This document shows positions 46,527 to 62,981 of a stretch of 64,000 nt of DNA, piece by piece. The position numbers were made by a program, and so were the translations under genes. Under the pieces are notes generated by a model. The model was given only the letters and a program-made list of their open reading frames with translations, did no database searches and had not been told where the DNA came from. Each line of letters starts with the position of its first letter. The first letter of the stretch is position 1. This DNA is from CAXXOK01 sp963664595 (GTDB lineage Bacteria; Bacillota; Clostridia; Christensenellales; Aristaeellaceae), in NCBI GenBank assembly GCA_963664595.2, contig CAXXOK010000010.1, positions 372,001-436,000 on the forward strand. The letters are read 5' to 3'.

Positions 46527-48035
46527 ATGGCTGAGTATACCGCTGTTTGTAAAATGTCGGTCAGGGAGCTTTGCGAAGCGATGCAGGGCGGAGAGCTTAC
46601 CTCCGTGGAAATCACGCAGTGCTGCCTGGACGCGATCGCGGCACAGGATAGAACGATTAACGCCTTTCTGGAGGTTTTCACGCAATCCGCGCTGGCCGAG
46701 GCCGCACAGAGCGATGAACGCCGAAAGAACGGAACGCTGCGGTCCGCTTTGGATGGGATCCCTATCGGCATCAAGGATAACATTCTGGTGAAAAACACCC
46801 TGTGCACCTGCGCCTCGAAAATGCTGAACGATTTTGTGTCCCCGTATGACGCCACCGTGACGCAGAGGATCAAAGCGGCGGGGATGCCCATTCTGGGCAA
46901 GCTGAACATGGATGAGTTTGCCATGGGTTCCAGCAACGAAAACAGCGCCTACGGCATCTGCCGCAATCCGTGGGCTGCAAACCGGGTACCCGGCGGCTCG
47001 TCCGGCGGGCCTGCGGCGGCTGTGGCGGCCGGGATGGCGCCGATCGCACTGGGCAGCGATACGGGCGGCAGCATCCGCCAGCCAGCATCCTTCTGCGGCG
47101 TGATGGGGGTAAAACCGGCTTACGGCACAGTCAGCCGCTATGGTCTGGTGGCGTTTGGCAGTTCGTTGGACCAGATCGGCACGTTTTCCAAAACAGCGGA
47201 GGATGCCGCCCTGCTGATGGATGTGATCGCCGGATACGACCCGCACGACGCGACAAGCGATTCGGCCATTCCGCTTGGCTTTGCCGTGGAGAACATACCG
47301 TCCCTGCAAGGGAAAACCATCGGGATGCCGGTGGAATGCTATGGCGAAGGACTGTCCAAAACCGTACACAAAGCTATCCAGCACGCGGCTGATGAGTTGC
47401 GGAGGCTGGGCGCGGACGTGGTTGAGGTCAGCATCCCGTCCATCAGCTATGCGTTGTCCGCCTACTATGTGCTTTCCAGCGCCGAGGCATCCAGCAACCT
47501 GGCTCGCTTTGACGGCATCCGCTACGGATACCGTACCAAGGAGTATGCCGATCTGGAGGAGCTGTACCGTAAAAGCCGCGAAGAAGGCTTTGGGCTGGAA
47601 GTGAAACGCCGGATCATGCTAGGCACGTTTGCCCTGTCCAGCGGGTATCAGGATCAATATTACCTGAAAGCGCAGCAGGCGCGCGATTTGCTGCGGTACG
47701 AGTTTGCCGAGGCACTGAAAACGTGCGACGCGCTGCTGACACCGGTGGCCCCTACGGTGGCCTACAAGCTGGGAGAGAAGACGGCCGACCCCATGGAAAT
47801 GTACATGGGCGATTTGTACACGGTTCCCGCCAACCTTACAGGTCTGCCCGCCGTCAGCGTACCGTGCGGACATGTGAAGGAAGACGGTGATACGCTTCCC
47901 GTCGGCATGAGCCTGCTGGGCGCGAAGGACAGCCTGCAAACGCTGCTTTCCATCGCGGCCTTCTATGAAAACCAGGTCAAGCCCAATGCGGGCCTTCGGC
48001 CTTACGAACTGCTCAAGGGAGGTGCGCGCGCATGA
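46527..48035 (+). CDS. gatA: Asp/Glu-tRNA amidotransferase subunit A
   Basis: 502 residues of the amidase-signature family. The catalytic triad is in place: K83 (G-I-P-I-G-I-K-D-N), cis-S158 (P-G-G-S-S-G-G) and nucleophile S182 (D-T-G-G-S-I-R-Q), with the spacing of known GatA. It releases ammonia from glutamine for the GatB site. GGAGGGGGAG lies upstream; an ATG four bases earlier is out of frame. It overlaps gatB by 4 bp (ATGA). Confidence 0.97.
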   Translation: MAEYTAVCKMSVRELCEAMQGGELTSVEITQCCLDAIAAQDRTINAFLEVFTQSALAEAAQSDERRKNGTLRSALDGIPIGIKDNILVKNTLCTCASKMLNDFVSPYDATVTQRIKAAGMPILGKLNMDEFAMGSSNENSAYGICRNPWAANRVPGGSSGGPAAAVAAGMAPIALGSDTGGSIRQPASFCGVMGVKPAYGTVSRYGLVAFGSSLDQIGTFSKTAEDAALLMDVIAGYDPHDATSDSAIPLGFAVENIPSLQGKTIGMPVECYGEGLSKTVHKAIQHAADELRRLGADVVEVSIPSISYALSAYYVLSSAEASSNLARFDGIRYGYRTKEYADLEELYRKSREEGFGLEVKRRIMLGTFALSSGYQDQYYLKAQQARDLLRYEFAEALKTCDALLTPVAPTVAYKLGEKTADPMEMYMGDLYTVPANLTGLPAVSVPCGHVKEDGDTLPVGMSLLGAKDSLQTLLSIAAFYENQVKPNAGLRPYELLKGGARA

Positions 48036-49498
48036 GCTGGGAAATGGTCATCGGTTTGGAAACCCATGTGGAGCTGCAAACGGAAAGTAAGGTCTTTTGC
48101 TCCTGCAAGGTGGAGTTCGGCGCGGAGCCCAACACGCATGTGTGTCCTGTGTGCATGGGGCTGCCGGGCACATTGCCCGTGTTTAACGAGCAGGTGCTCC
48201 ACTACGCCGCCAAAGCCGGGTTTGCGCTCAACTGCTGCGTGCACCACCGCAGCCGGTTCGACCGGAAAAACTATTTCTATCCCGACCTGCCCAAGGCCTA
48301 TCAGATCAGCCAGTTTTATAAACCGATCTGCGAAAACGGCTGGCTTACGGTGCAGACATCGGCAGGGGAAAAAAAGATCGGGATCACCCGCATCCATATT
48401 GAGGAAGACGCGGGCAAGCTGCTGCATGACGAAGAAAACGGAACGTTGCTGGATATGAACCGCTGCGGTGTACCGCTGATCGAAATCGTCAGCGAACCCG
48501 ATCTGCGTTCGGCGGAAGAAGCGGTGGCGTATCTGCGTAAGGTACGGGCTATTTTAACGTATATCGGCGTGAGCGATTGCCGGATGAACGAGGGGAGCCT
48601 GCGCTGCGATGTGAACCTGAGCATTCACCAGCCGGGCGAGCGGTTTGGCACACGTACGGAAATGAAAAATCTGAACTCGTTCCAGAGCGTGGAGCGTGCC
48701 ATCAAGGCAGAATACGAGCGCCAGATTGCCGCCATCGAAAGCGGCGAGGAAATTGTGCAGGAAACCCGCCGCTACGATCAGAAAACAGGGAAAACCACTT
48801 CCATGCGCCGCAAGGAAAACAGCGCGGATTACCGCTATTTCCCCGATCCCGATCTGCCGGAGGTCCGCCTGACTGATGAGCAGATGGAGGAGATCAAGGC
48901 GGAAATCCCCGTACTGCCGGACGCACGCCGGGAAGCCTATATGAAGGACTATGGCCTGACCGCTTACGCAGCGGAGCAGCTGACCAGTGAGCGGTGGCTG
49001 GCGGATTATTTCGAACAGGCAGCGCAGCATGCCAAATCGGCCGTAAGCGTAGCCAATCTGCTGCAAGGCGAGGTGTTTGGCATTCTCTCCGCAAGGTCCG
49101 CAGAGGCTGAGAAAAACGGCACGGCCGCGCCGGAGGGAGCCGCTTCCCTGCCGATTGAGCCCGCGAACCTTGCCAGGCTTAGTGACTTGCTGGTAGACGG
49201 ACGGGTGAATAGCTCCACAGGCAAGCGAATTCTTTCCGCGATGTTCGACGGGGAATGCGACCCGGTAGCCTATGCTGAGAAAAACGCACTGTTCAGTGTG
49301 AACGATGATTCCATTCTAGTCACGATTGTTAAACAAACCCTTGACCAGAACCCGGATATGGTTGAAAGCTACCGTAAGGGCAAAACCACCGTGGAACGGG
49401 CGCTGATGGGCAAGGCCATGGCGGCGACCCGAGGAAAAGCGGAGCCGGAGCGGCTTTCCCAACTGCTGCATCAGGCATTGGAAGCATTGATGGGATAA
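48032..49498 (+). CDS. gatB: Asp/Glu-tRNA amidotransferase subunit B
   Basis: 488 residues: the cradle domain (V-I-G-L-E-T-H-V-E-L, P-V-C-M-G-L-P-G, K-N-Y-F-Y-P-D-L-P-K), which activates the aminoacyl-tRNA with ATP, and the C-terminal YqeY-like tail domain (V-N-L-L-Q-G-E, D-G-R-V-N-S-S-T-G-K) that binds tRNA. GGAGGTGCG precedes the ATG. With the fused GatC and GatA it completes the GatCAB complex that turns Asp-tRNA-Asn into Asn-tRNA-Asn and Glu-tRNA-Gln into Gln-tRNA-Gln. Confidence 0.97.
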   Translation: MSWEMVIGLETHVELQTESKVFCSCKVEFGAEPNTHVCPVCMGLPGTLPVFNEQVLHYAAKAGFALNCCVHHRSRFDRKNYFYPDLPKAYQISQFYKPICENGWLTVQTSAGEKKIGITRIHIEEDAGKLLHDEENGTLLDMNRCGVPLIEIVSEPDLRSAEEAVAYLRKVRAILTYIGVSDCRMNEGSLRCDVNLSIHQPGERFGTRTEMKNLNSFQSVERAIKAEYERQIAAIESGEEIVQETRRYDQKTGKTTSMRRKENSADYRYFPDPDLPEVRLTDEQMEEIKAEIPVLPDARREAYMKDYGLTAYAAEQLTSERWLADYFEQAAQHAKSAVSVANLLQGEVFGILSARSAEAEKNGTAAPEGAASLPIEPANLARLSDLLVDGRVNSSTGKRILSAMFDGECDPVAYAEKNALFSVNDDSILVTIVKQTLDQNPDMVESYRKGKTTVERALMGKAMAATRGKAEPERLSQLLHQALEALMG

Positions 49499-49518
49499 GG
49501 CATGGCAGCTGTGCCGGA

Positions 49519-49547
49519 TTGACAATAGGCTTTCGGCATGCTATGCT
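49519..49547 (+). promoter_or_regulatory. Promoter of asd
   Basis: TTGACA (49519-49524) and TATGCT (49542-49547), 17-bp spacer, 35 bp before the asd start. Confidence 0.7.
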
Positions 49548-49582
49548 TTGAAAACAATTTACACAGAGGGTAGGGAAGACGA

Positions 49583-50653
49583 ATGCATCGCGTAGGGATC
49601 ATCGGAGCAACCGGTATGGTGGGGCAGCGATTTGCACTGCTGCTTGAAAATCACCCTTGGTTTCAGGTTACTTGTGTGGCGGCCAGCAAAAGAAGCGCAG
49701 GCAAAACCTATCGGGAAGCCGTAGAAAACCGCTGGGCATTTAAAGAGAAACCCATTCCCGCCTATATTGCCGATTTGACCGTACTGGATGCATCGGACAT
49801 AGCAGCCGTGGCGCAGCAGGTGGACTTTGTTTTCTGCGCCGTGGATATGCCAAAGGATGAAACCCGAGCCCTGGAAGAAAGCTACGCGAAAGCGGAAGTG
49901 CCGGTAATCAGCAACAACAGCGCGTGCCGCTGGCTGGACGATGTTCCAATGATGATTCCGGAAATCAACGGCGCGCACGCACAGGTGATCGAAACGCAAA
50001 AGAAGCGTTTGGGTACCAAGCGCGGTTTTATCGCCGTAAAGCCCAACTGCAGCATCCAAAGCTATGTACCGGCCCTCTGGCCGCTGCTTCAATACGAGCC
50101 GCAGCAGTTGGTGGTCTGTACCTATCAGGCAATCAGCGGCGCCGGGAAAACCTTTGAAACCTGGCCGGAAATGCTGGATAACGTCAACCCGCTGATCAAG
50201 GGCGAGGATGAAAAGAGCGAAGTGGAGCCGATGAAGATTTTCGGCGCGGTCGTGGATGGTCATATTGTCAACGCGTCCCAGCCGGTGATCAGCGCGCAGT
50301 GCATCCGCGTACCCGTTACCGACGGCCATATGGCAGCGGTCAGCGTAAAGTTTAAACATAAGCCGACTATAGAACAGATACTTTCAAGCTGGAGCAACAT
50401 ACAACCATTGACAAATGGTTTGGAGCTTCCCTCTAGCCCCGAACAGTTTCTGCAATACATGCAGGAGCCGGACCGTCCGCAGACGAGGCTGGACCGGGAC
50501 GCCGGAAATGGAATGGGCATTACCATCGGCCGCCTTCGGGATGACGCCGTGATGGATTACAAGTTTGTCTGCCTGAGCCATAACACCGTTCGCGGGGCAG
50601 CCGGCGGCGGTGTGCTCAGCGCGGAATATCTTTGCAAGCTTGGATACATTTAA
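49583..50653 (+). CDS. asd: Aspartate-semialdehyde dehydrogenase, fungal/archaeal-type subfamily
   Basis: 356 residues. The NADP site G-A-T-G-M-V-G is at 8-14 and the catalytic cysteine is C156 in V-K-P-N-C-S-I-Q-S. The sequence around it and the length fit the archaeal and yeast group rather than the E. coli or Bacillus group. It reduces aspartyl phosphate to aspartate semialdehyde for the lysine/diaminopimelate and threonine/methionine branches. dapA and dapB follow. Confidence 0.93.
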   Translation: MHRVGIIGATGMVGQRFALLLENHPWFQVTCVAASKRSAGKTYREAVENRWAFKEKPIPAYIADLTVLDASDIAAVAQQVDFVFCAVDMPKDETRALEESYAKAEVPVISNNSACRWLDDVPMMIPEINGAHAQVIETQKKRLGTKRGFIAVKPNCSIQSYVPALWPLLQYEPQQLVVCTYQAISGAGKTFETWPEMLDNVNPLIKGEDEKSEVEPMKIFGAVVDGHIVNASQPVISAQCIRVPVTDGHMAAVSVKFKHKPTIEQILSSWSNIQPLTNGLELPSSPEQFLQYMQEPDRPQTRLDRDAGNGMGITIGRLRDDAVMDYKFVCLSHNTVRGAAGGGVLSAEYLCKLGYI

Positions 50654-50945
50654 GAAACATCCGAGTAACCCATTCGAATTGCCGATCGTATTACCATCAG
50701 TTTGTGCTTGCGGAATTCAACCGCGCGGTTTAGTGCGATACAGTTGGTTGCTGATCCTGCGTTGTATGAAGCCGCTTCACGTACACTCGCGTCGCACTTA
50801 GCGCGAATGCCCGCTGGGCACGCGGTTTGAACGTTACCCGGGGAGGCCCCGCTGTGAATGCGGCTTGCGTGGAAACAACCTGACAGAATACAGTTGTCAT
50901 CCTGTAGGTATTTAATTCCTTGTATACTAAAGAGGAGGCATTTTC
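50654..50945 (+). other. Structured 292-bp gap between asd and dapA
   Basis: No gene. Several complementary segments nest: TTCAACCGCG (50716-50725) with CGCGGTTTGAA (50821-50831, one bulge), enclosing AGTGCGA (50732-50738) with TCGCACT (50792-50798), a small hairpin at 50767-50779, and after these GGGG/CCCC (50840-50850) competing with CCGC/GCGG (50849-50863). It does not match the lysine (L-box) riboswitch motifs I know. A TATACT lies 10 bp before the dapA ribosome site. Confidence 0.4.
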
Positions 50946-51845
50946 GTGGCTTCAATCTTTACAGGCAGCGGCGTAGCGCTGGTAACTCCCTTCCGTGACG
51001 GCAAGGTGGATACCGCGGCCCTTGAACGCTTAACGGAAAGGCAGATCCAGGCCGGTACGGCCGCCATTATCGCGTGCGGTACAACGGGCGAGCCGGCAAC
51101 CATGACGCCCGATGAACGGGAGCTTGTGATCCGCACTATCTGTAAAACGGCAAACGGCAGAATCCCCGTGATTGCCGGAACGGGCACCAACAACACCCAG
51201 GCCGTAATCGATACTGCGAAGCGGTATGAGGATATGGGGTGCGCGGCGCAGCTGGTGGTTACACCGTATTACAACAAGACAAACCGGGAAGGCCTGTACC
51301 GTCATTTTATGGCCGTCGCGGAAAACACAAAGCTGCCGATTGTGATTTACAACGTACCCAGCCGTACAGGGATAGATTTGCAGCCGGAAACCCTACAGAA
51401 GCTATCACAGTGCGAGCAATTCGTAGGCCTGAAGGAAAGCAGTTATGATCTTCCCACGGTGATGGAGAAGGTGTCGGCGCTCAAGGGATCAGCCATGGCG
51501 ATGTACTCCGGCAACGACGATATGAACTATCCTCTGCTTACCCTGGGTGCGCAGGGTGTAATTTCTGTGACGGGCAATCTGGTTCCGGATATGGTTTATC
51601 AAATGGTTAAAGCCTATTTTTCAGGAGACACAGAGGCAGCGCTTGCCATGCAGCTGAAACTGATGCCGCTCAACCGTGCGCTGTTTGTGGAAGTGAATCC
51701 CATTCCCTGCAAGGCGGCCATGGAGATCATGGGGCTTAGCACCGGAGAGCTTCGCATGCCGCTGTACCCAATCAGCGACGGCAGCCGCGAAAAGCTGGTC
51801 GCCGTGCTGAAAGAATACGGCTTGCTGTCGGGAGCGAACGCATGA
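50946..51845 (+). CDS. dapA: 4-hydroxy-tetrahydrodipicolinate synthase
   Basis: 299 residues, a TIM-barrel aldolase. G-T-T-G-E at 45-49 binds pyruvate's carboxylate, Y135 and the Schiff-base lysine K163 (G-L-K-E-S) are present, and V-T-P-Y-Y-N is conserved. It condenses pyruvate with aspartate semialdehyde. The start is GTG 50946 with AGGAGG upstream. Its end overlaps dapB (ATGA). Confidence 0.96.
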   Translation: MASIFTGSGVALVTPFRDGKVDTAALERLTERQIQAGTAAIIACGTTGEPATMTPDERELVIRTICKTANGRIPVIAGTGTNNTQAVIDTAKRYEDMGCAAQLVVTPYYNKTNREGLYRHFMAVAENTKLPIVIYNVPSRTGIDLQPETLQKLSQCEQFVGLKESSYDLPTVMEKVSALKGSAMAMYSGNDDMNYPLLTLGAQGVISVTGNLVPDMVYQMVKAYFSGDTEAALAMQLKLMPLNRALFVEVNPIPCKAAMEIMGLSTGELRMPLYPISDGSREKLVAVLKEYGLLSGANA

Positions 51846-52606
51846 GGATCATCATCAGCGGCGCCCTGGGCCGCATGGGCAGAACCCTGGCTGAGATTGC
51901 TAAAGCATCCGCAGAGATTGAGATTGTCTGCGGCGTGGACGCTATGCTGACAGATCAAAAAGCGGATTTCCCGCTGGTCAAAACCTATGATCAGATAATA
52001 CAATCCGCCGATGTGATGATCGATTTCTCTACGCCTGCCTATCTGGATGCGGTTTTACGGTATGGTTTGGAAACCAGGACTGCCTTGGTGCTGTGCGTTA
52101 CCGGCTATACGCAGGAACAGATTGCGAAGATTGAGAAGGCGGCAGAGCAGATCCCCATTCTGCAAAGCGCGAATATGAGCTTCGGCGTGCAGGTACTGGC
52201 CCAGTTGGCGGCCATGGCGGCGCGCGTACTGGGCGATGACTATGATGTTGAGATTGTCGAGAAGCACCATAATAAGAAGGTGGACAGTCCCAGCGGAACC
52301 GCGCTGATGCTTTGTCAAGCTATCCAGCACGAACGAAAGGATCTGGCCCCTGTTTTCGGCCGTCACGGCAAAGTGGGGGAGCGGACACTGAACGAGATCG
52401 GCATCCATGCGGTGCGCGGCGGTACCGTTTCCGGAGAGCACGAGATTGGCTTCTACGGAAACGCGGAAGAAATAATCATTACACATCGTGCCGAAAGCCG
52501 CACACTGTTTGCCAAAGGCGCGCTCCGTGGCGCGGCGTTCCTATACAAGCAGCCGCCTGGGTTTTATACACTTAAGGAAGCGGTAGCGGATTTAATGAAA
52601 GCATAA
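51842..52606 (+). CDS. dapB: 4-hydroxy-tetrahydrodipicolinate reductase
   Basis: 254 residues. The nucleotide-binding G-A-L-G-R-M-G-R lies at about 7-14 and the catalytic E-K-H-H-N-K-K-V-D-S-P-S-G-T-A motif is in the middle. It follows dapA in the pathway to diaminopimelate and lysine, and the two genes overlap by 4 bp. A strong terminator follows. Confidence 0.96.
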   Translation: MRIIISGALGRMGRTLAEIAKASAEIEIVCGVDAMLTDQKADFPLVKTYDQIIQSADVMIDFSTPAYLDAVLRYGLETRTALVLCVTGYTQEQIAKIEKAAEQIPILQSANMSFGVQVLAQLAAMAARVLGDDYDVEIVEKHHNKKVDSPSGTALMLCQAIQHERKDLAPVFGRHGKVGERTLNEIGIHAVRGGTVSGEHEIGFYGNAEEIIITHRAESRTLFAKGALRGAAFLYKQPPGFYTLKEAVADLMKA

Positions 52607-52629
52607 CCTTACAGGTGATAATAGAATAA

Positions 52630-52670
52630 AAACAGGCTGGGGCGCTGATCAGATGCGCCCCAGCCTGTTT
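52630..52670. terminator. Bidirectional terminator between dapB and rnj
   Basis: AAACAGGCTGGGGCGC and GCGCCCCAGCCTGTTT form a perfect 16-bp stem around a 9-base loop, between convergent genes. Confidence 0.9.
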
Positions 52671-52696
52671 GGTTGCTACAAAGGAGAAGATTCCGG

Positions 52697-54364
52697 TTAG
52701 ATTTCCATAATGATCGGCAAGATCATCGGATTGCGCTTGATCTTTTCGAAGATATAGCGGTGCAGCTCATCCTTGATACGGTTCTTCATGGCCTGCCATT
52801 CGCTGCCATCCAGACTGGCATAGCTGGAGATGATCAAACGTGTCAGCTCACGGCTGTTTTCAATAATATCCTCGCTCTCCCGTACATACACAAAGCCGCG
52901 GCTGACGATATCCGGCCCGCTGACGAGTTTGCCGTTGTCCCGGTCGATAGCCATGACGACAATGATCAGGCCGTCCTCGCTCAAGTGCTTGCGGTCGCGC
53001 AGCACCACGTTGCCAACGTCGCCGATGCCAAGGCCATCCACAAGCACGCCGCCTGTGGGCACAATGCCGGTAATCGCAAGGCTGTCCTGGCTCATCTCGA
53101 TAATCTGTCCGCGTTCGGGGATGACAATATTATGGCTGGGCGTGCCAACGGCTTCGGCAAGCTCCGCATGCTGCCACAGCTTGCTGTATTCGCCGTGCAT
53201 CGGGATAAAGTATTTGGGCTTGAGCAAAACGTGCAAAAGCTTTAGTTCTTCCTGACAGGCGTGGCCGGAAACGTGAACCTCGGCAATCTGCCCGTAAATT
53301 ACATTGGCGCCGCAGCGGTACAGTTGGTTGATAACGCGCGCGATCGGCTTTTCATTGCCGGGAATGGGGCTGGCTGAAATGATGACCATATCGGTGGGCT
53401 TGATTTGCAGCTTGCGGTGCTCGCCGTACGCCATGCGTGTTAAGCCCGCCATCGCTTCGCCCTGGCTGCCTGTGGTTACGATCAGCAATTCCTCGTCCGG
53501 GTAGTTGCTCAGGTCGTCGATATCCACCAGGTTATCTTCCGGGATGGTCAGCTCGCCAATGGACATGGCAACGCGCGATACATTCACCATGCTGCGGCCC
53601 ACAAAGCACACCTTGCGGCCAAACAGCGCGGCGGAATCGACCACCATCTGCACACGGTGGATATTGCTGGCAAACATCGCCACAAAAACACGGCCCTTGG
53701 CCTGCTGAAACTGGTCAATAAACGTCTGGCAGATACGGGTCTCGCTCATCGTATAACCCTTGCGCTCTACGTTGGTGGAATCGCAAAGGAAGGCAAGCAC
53801 ACCCTGCTGCCCCAAAGCGGCAAAGGTAGCCAGATCGGTTACCTCACCCTCGATCGGAGTATAGTCGATTTTAAAGTCGCCGCTGAATACCACCGTGCCA
53901 GCGGGGCAGGTAATCGCAATGCTGACAGCATCAGCAATGGAGTGATTGACGTGAATAAATTGCACGGAAAAAGCGCCGGCCTGCACCACGTCCTTGGGTT
54001 TGATCACATTGAGCTGTATACCAGCCAGCCGGTGTTCCTTAAGCTTCAGGTCAATCAGCGCAAGGGTCAGCTTTGTGCCGTACAGCGGCACATTGATCTG
54101 ACGAAGCACATACGGGGTTGCGCCAATATGATCTTCATGTCCGTGGGTAATGAACATACCTCGGATCTTTTCCTTGTTTTTGATCAGATAGGTAACATCG
54201 GGGATAACCAAATCCACCCCCAGCATATCCGCTTCGGGAAAAATGGAGCCGCAGTCCACGACTACCATATCATCACCGTATTCCACAACAGTGATATTTT
54301 TACCGAACTCATCAACCCCCCCTAGCGGGATGATTCTCAGCTTTGCTTGTTCAGCTTCCGCCAT
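52697..54364 (-). CDS. rnj: Ribonuclease J
   Basis: 555 residues: a metallo-beta-lactamase/beta-CASP nuclease with H74-x-H76-x-D78-H79 (T-H-G-H-E-D-H), beta-CASP motifs A-H-V-S-G-H and P-M-H-G-E, and the C-terminal domain. It has 5'-3' exo- and endonuclease activity on RNA and is central to RNA decay and processing in Bacillota. The start at 54364 (MAEAEQ) has AAGGAGGT 7 bases upstream, so seven in-frame codons before it are leader. Transcribed toward the dapB terminator. Confidence 0.96.
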   Translation of the reverse strand: MAEAEQAKLRIIPLGGVDEFGKNITVVEYGDDMVVVDCGSIFPEADMLGVDLVIPDVTYLIKNKEKIRGMFITHGHEDHIGATPYVLRQINVPLYGTKLTLALIDLKLKEHRLAGIQLNVIKPKDVVQAGAFSVQFIHVNHSIADAVSIAITCPAGTVVFSGDFKIDYTPIEGEVTDLATFAALGQQGVLAFLCDSTNVERKGYTMSETRICQTFIDQFQQAKGRVFVAMFASNIHRVQMVVDSAALFGRKVCFVGRSMVNVSRVAMSIGELTIPEDNLVDIDDLSNYPDEELLIVTTGSQGEAMAGLTRMAYGEHRKLQIKPTDMVIISASPIPGNEKPIARVINQLYRCGANVIYGQIAEVHVSGHACQEELKLLHVLLKPKYFIPMHGEYSKLWQHAELAEAVGTPSHNIVIPERGQIIEMSQDSLAITGIVPTGGVLVDGLGIGDVGNVVLRDRKHLSEDGLIIVVMAIDRDNGKLVSGPDIVSRGFVYVRESEDIIENSRELTRLIISSYASLDGSEWQAMKNRIKDELHRYIFEKIKRNPMILPIIMEI

Positions 54365-54682
54365 AGAATGACCTCCTTCATTCATGAACCGGGAATATCC
54401 GTTTCGAGCATGATAAACCGAATACCGGCACAGCTTACATGCTTATTTTCAGCGTGTATCGCTTCGTATGTTAATGTTAATGGCACACCGTGTTCAATCG
54501 CCATCTTTATAAACAGCCCATCATAGGATGTGGCTAACTATACGATTATCACCAAACGGTTCGCATATTATATTAACGGAACCATTATAGCATAACAGGA
54601 TGAAAATGAATAGAAAGAATTAATCAACAAGTAGATTTTGTGATAACCTCACAGGGAACATGTAAAATAGCTGGTATCTTGG
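54365..54682. other. 318-bp gap between rnj and the RseC-like gene
   Basis: Leader and promoter region of rnj: an extended -10 element (TGCTATAAT on the minus strand, hexamer at 54589-54584) with a weak -35, giving a leader of about 210 nt. Long leaders are usual for RNase J genes that autoregulate, but I see no clear motif beyond the promoter. Confidence 0.5.
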
Positions 54683-55123
54683 CTACGATATCCTGCAGCC
54701 GATATCGCTGACGTCCGGTTTATCATCGAATACAGCGGTGATTTTTGGCATCCACTCGTGTTTTTTGGAGATTTGCCTGTCGATGAGGTACAGCGCGAAA
54801 AGGGCAATCAACAGCCCGGCCAGCGCGCCAAGACCCGTCCATAAATCCGAACCGGCGCCCAGCTTCCAGCCCGCAAAAAGGCCGAGCAGAAGCCCGGCAA
54901 GCGGAAGAATATAGACAAGCGCCGTTGCCTGCACAAAGCGACCTTCGGGCATTTCCACACGCACCCAGGCGCCCACCTGGCAATCCGAGGGCAGTGTAAC
55001 TTCGCCTTTTTGCGATCCGGTGCCGCAGGCGTTGCACTTGCCGCAGGCTTCCGGGCGTTCAAAACGGATGGTTACCAGCCCCTTGGCTTCGTTGCGTTCC
55101 GCAACCTGACCAAATTTAATCAT
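54683..55123 (-). CDS. rseC: RseC/MucC-family membrane protein
   Basis: 146 residues: an N-terminal domain with a cysteine cluster (A-C-G-K-C-N-A-C-G, four cysteines counting the first), then two membrane helices at about 68-88 and 92-112, and a cytoplasmic tail. The pattern is that of RseC/MucC and Rnf-associated SoxR-reducing proteins; in Clostridia the role is unknown, possibly redox-linked. AGGAGT lies 5 bases before the ATG. It is divergent from rpoB. Confidence 0.8.
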   Translation of the reverse strand: MIKFGQVAERNEAKGLVTIRFERPEACGKCNACGTGSQKGEVTLPSDCQVGAWVRVEMPEGRFVQATALVYILPLAGLLLGLFAGWKLGAGSDLWTGLGALAGLLIALFALYLIDRQISKKHEWMPKITAVFDDKPDVSDIGCRIS

Positions 55124-55178
55124 AAACGACTCCTCTTATCCAACAGATGAATAAGGTGTTCAAAATGTGACAATTCGC

Positions 55179-55207
55179 TTGACGATATACATGTTTTATG
55201 ATAAAAT
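55179..55207 (+). promoter_or_regulatory. Promoter of rpoBC
   Basis: TTGACG (55179-55184) and TAAAAT (55202-55207), 17-bp spacer. The leader is about 150 nt and carries the palindrome TCCGCTAGCGGA (55228-55239) overlapping a second hairpin, CGGAAA...TTTCCG (55236-55253). Confidence 0.7.
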
Positions 55208-55361
55208 ATAAAATTGCATCAGTATCGTCCGCTAGCGGAAAAATAAGTTTCCGTAAACAGTATTTTACATGGTGGAGCTAAAAAAATCAACTGCAAAATA
55301 TTGGGACACGGAAATGGGCTGTGAACGTTGAGATGCAAGAACATGAGGGGTGATAGCATTT

Positions 55362-59120
<3,759 letters not shown>

Positions 59121-59193
59121 GAAATTGCCGCAGAGTTTCACCCCGTAAATAGAAACCGTGATATTGTCCGAATTCCGAAAGGAGTGTCCAACC

Positions 59194-62769
<3,576 letters not shown>

Positions 62770-62843
62770 TCCATGGCATAACGCGGCAGAAAGGATAACC
62801 CCCTCTCAGCCTGTTGAAAAAACAATCTGCGTTGCAAACTACG

Positions 62844-62895
62844 GGATGGTAAGGGGAATCGCTTACAGTTATGTAAGAGTGATCCCTTACCATCC
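62844..62895. repeat. Long imperfect hairpin between rpoC and dnaX
   Basis: Arms of 23 nt (62844-62866 and 62873-62895) pair over 12 consecutive bp from GGATGGTAAGGG, then a mismatched middle, then five more near an AGTTAT loop. No T-run follows, so it is a weak candidate for a terminator and may be an RNA processing site. Confidence 0.5.
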
Positions 62896-62981
62896 TTGAT
62901 TTATGGGTTTCCTGTTTTGAAAACTATGGAAGCAATGTGAATCACTGCAATGCACATCAACGAAGATCAACGGAGGATATC

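Noticed and set aside
50654..50945. Lysine (L-box) riboswitch or a tRNA gene before dapA
   Set aside because: The conserved L-box core sequences are not present, and no cloverleaf with a CCA-type end can be drawn.
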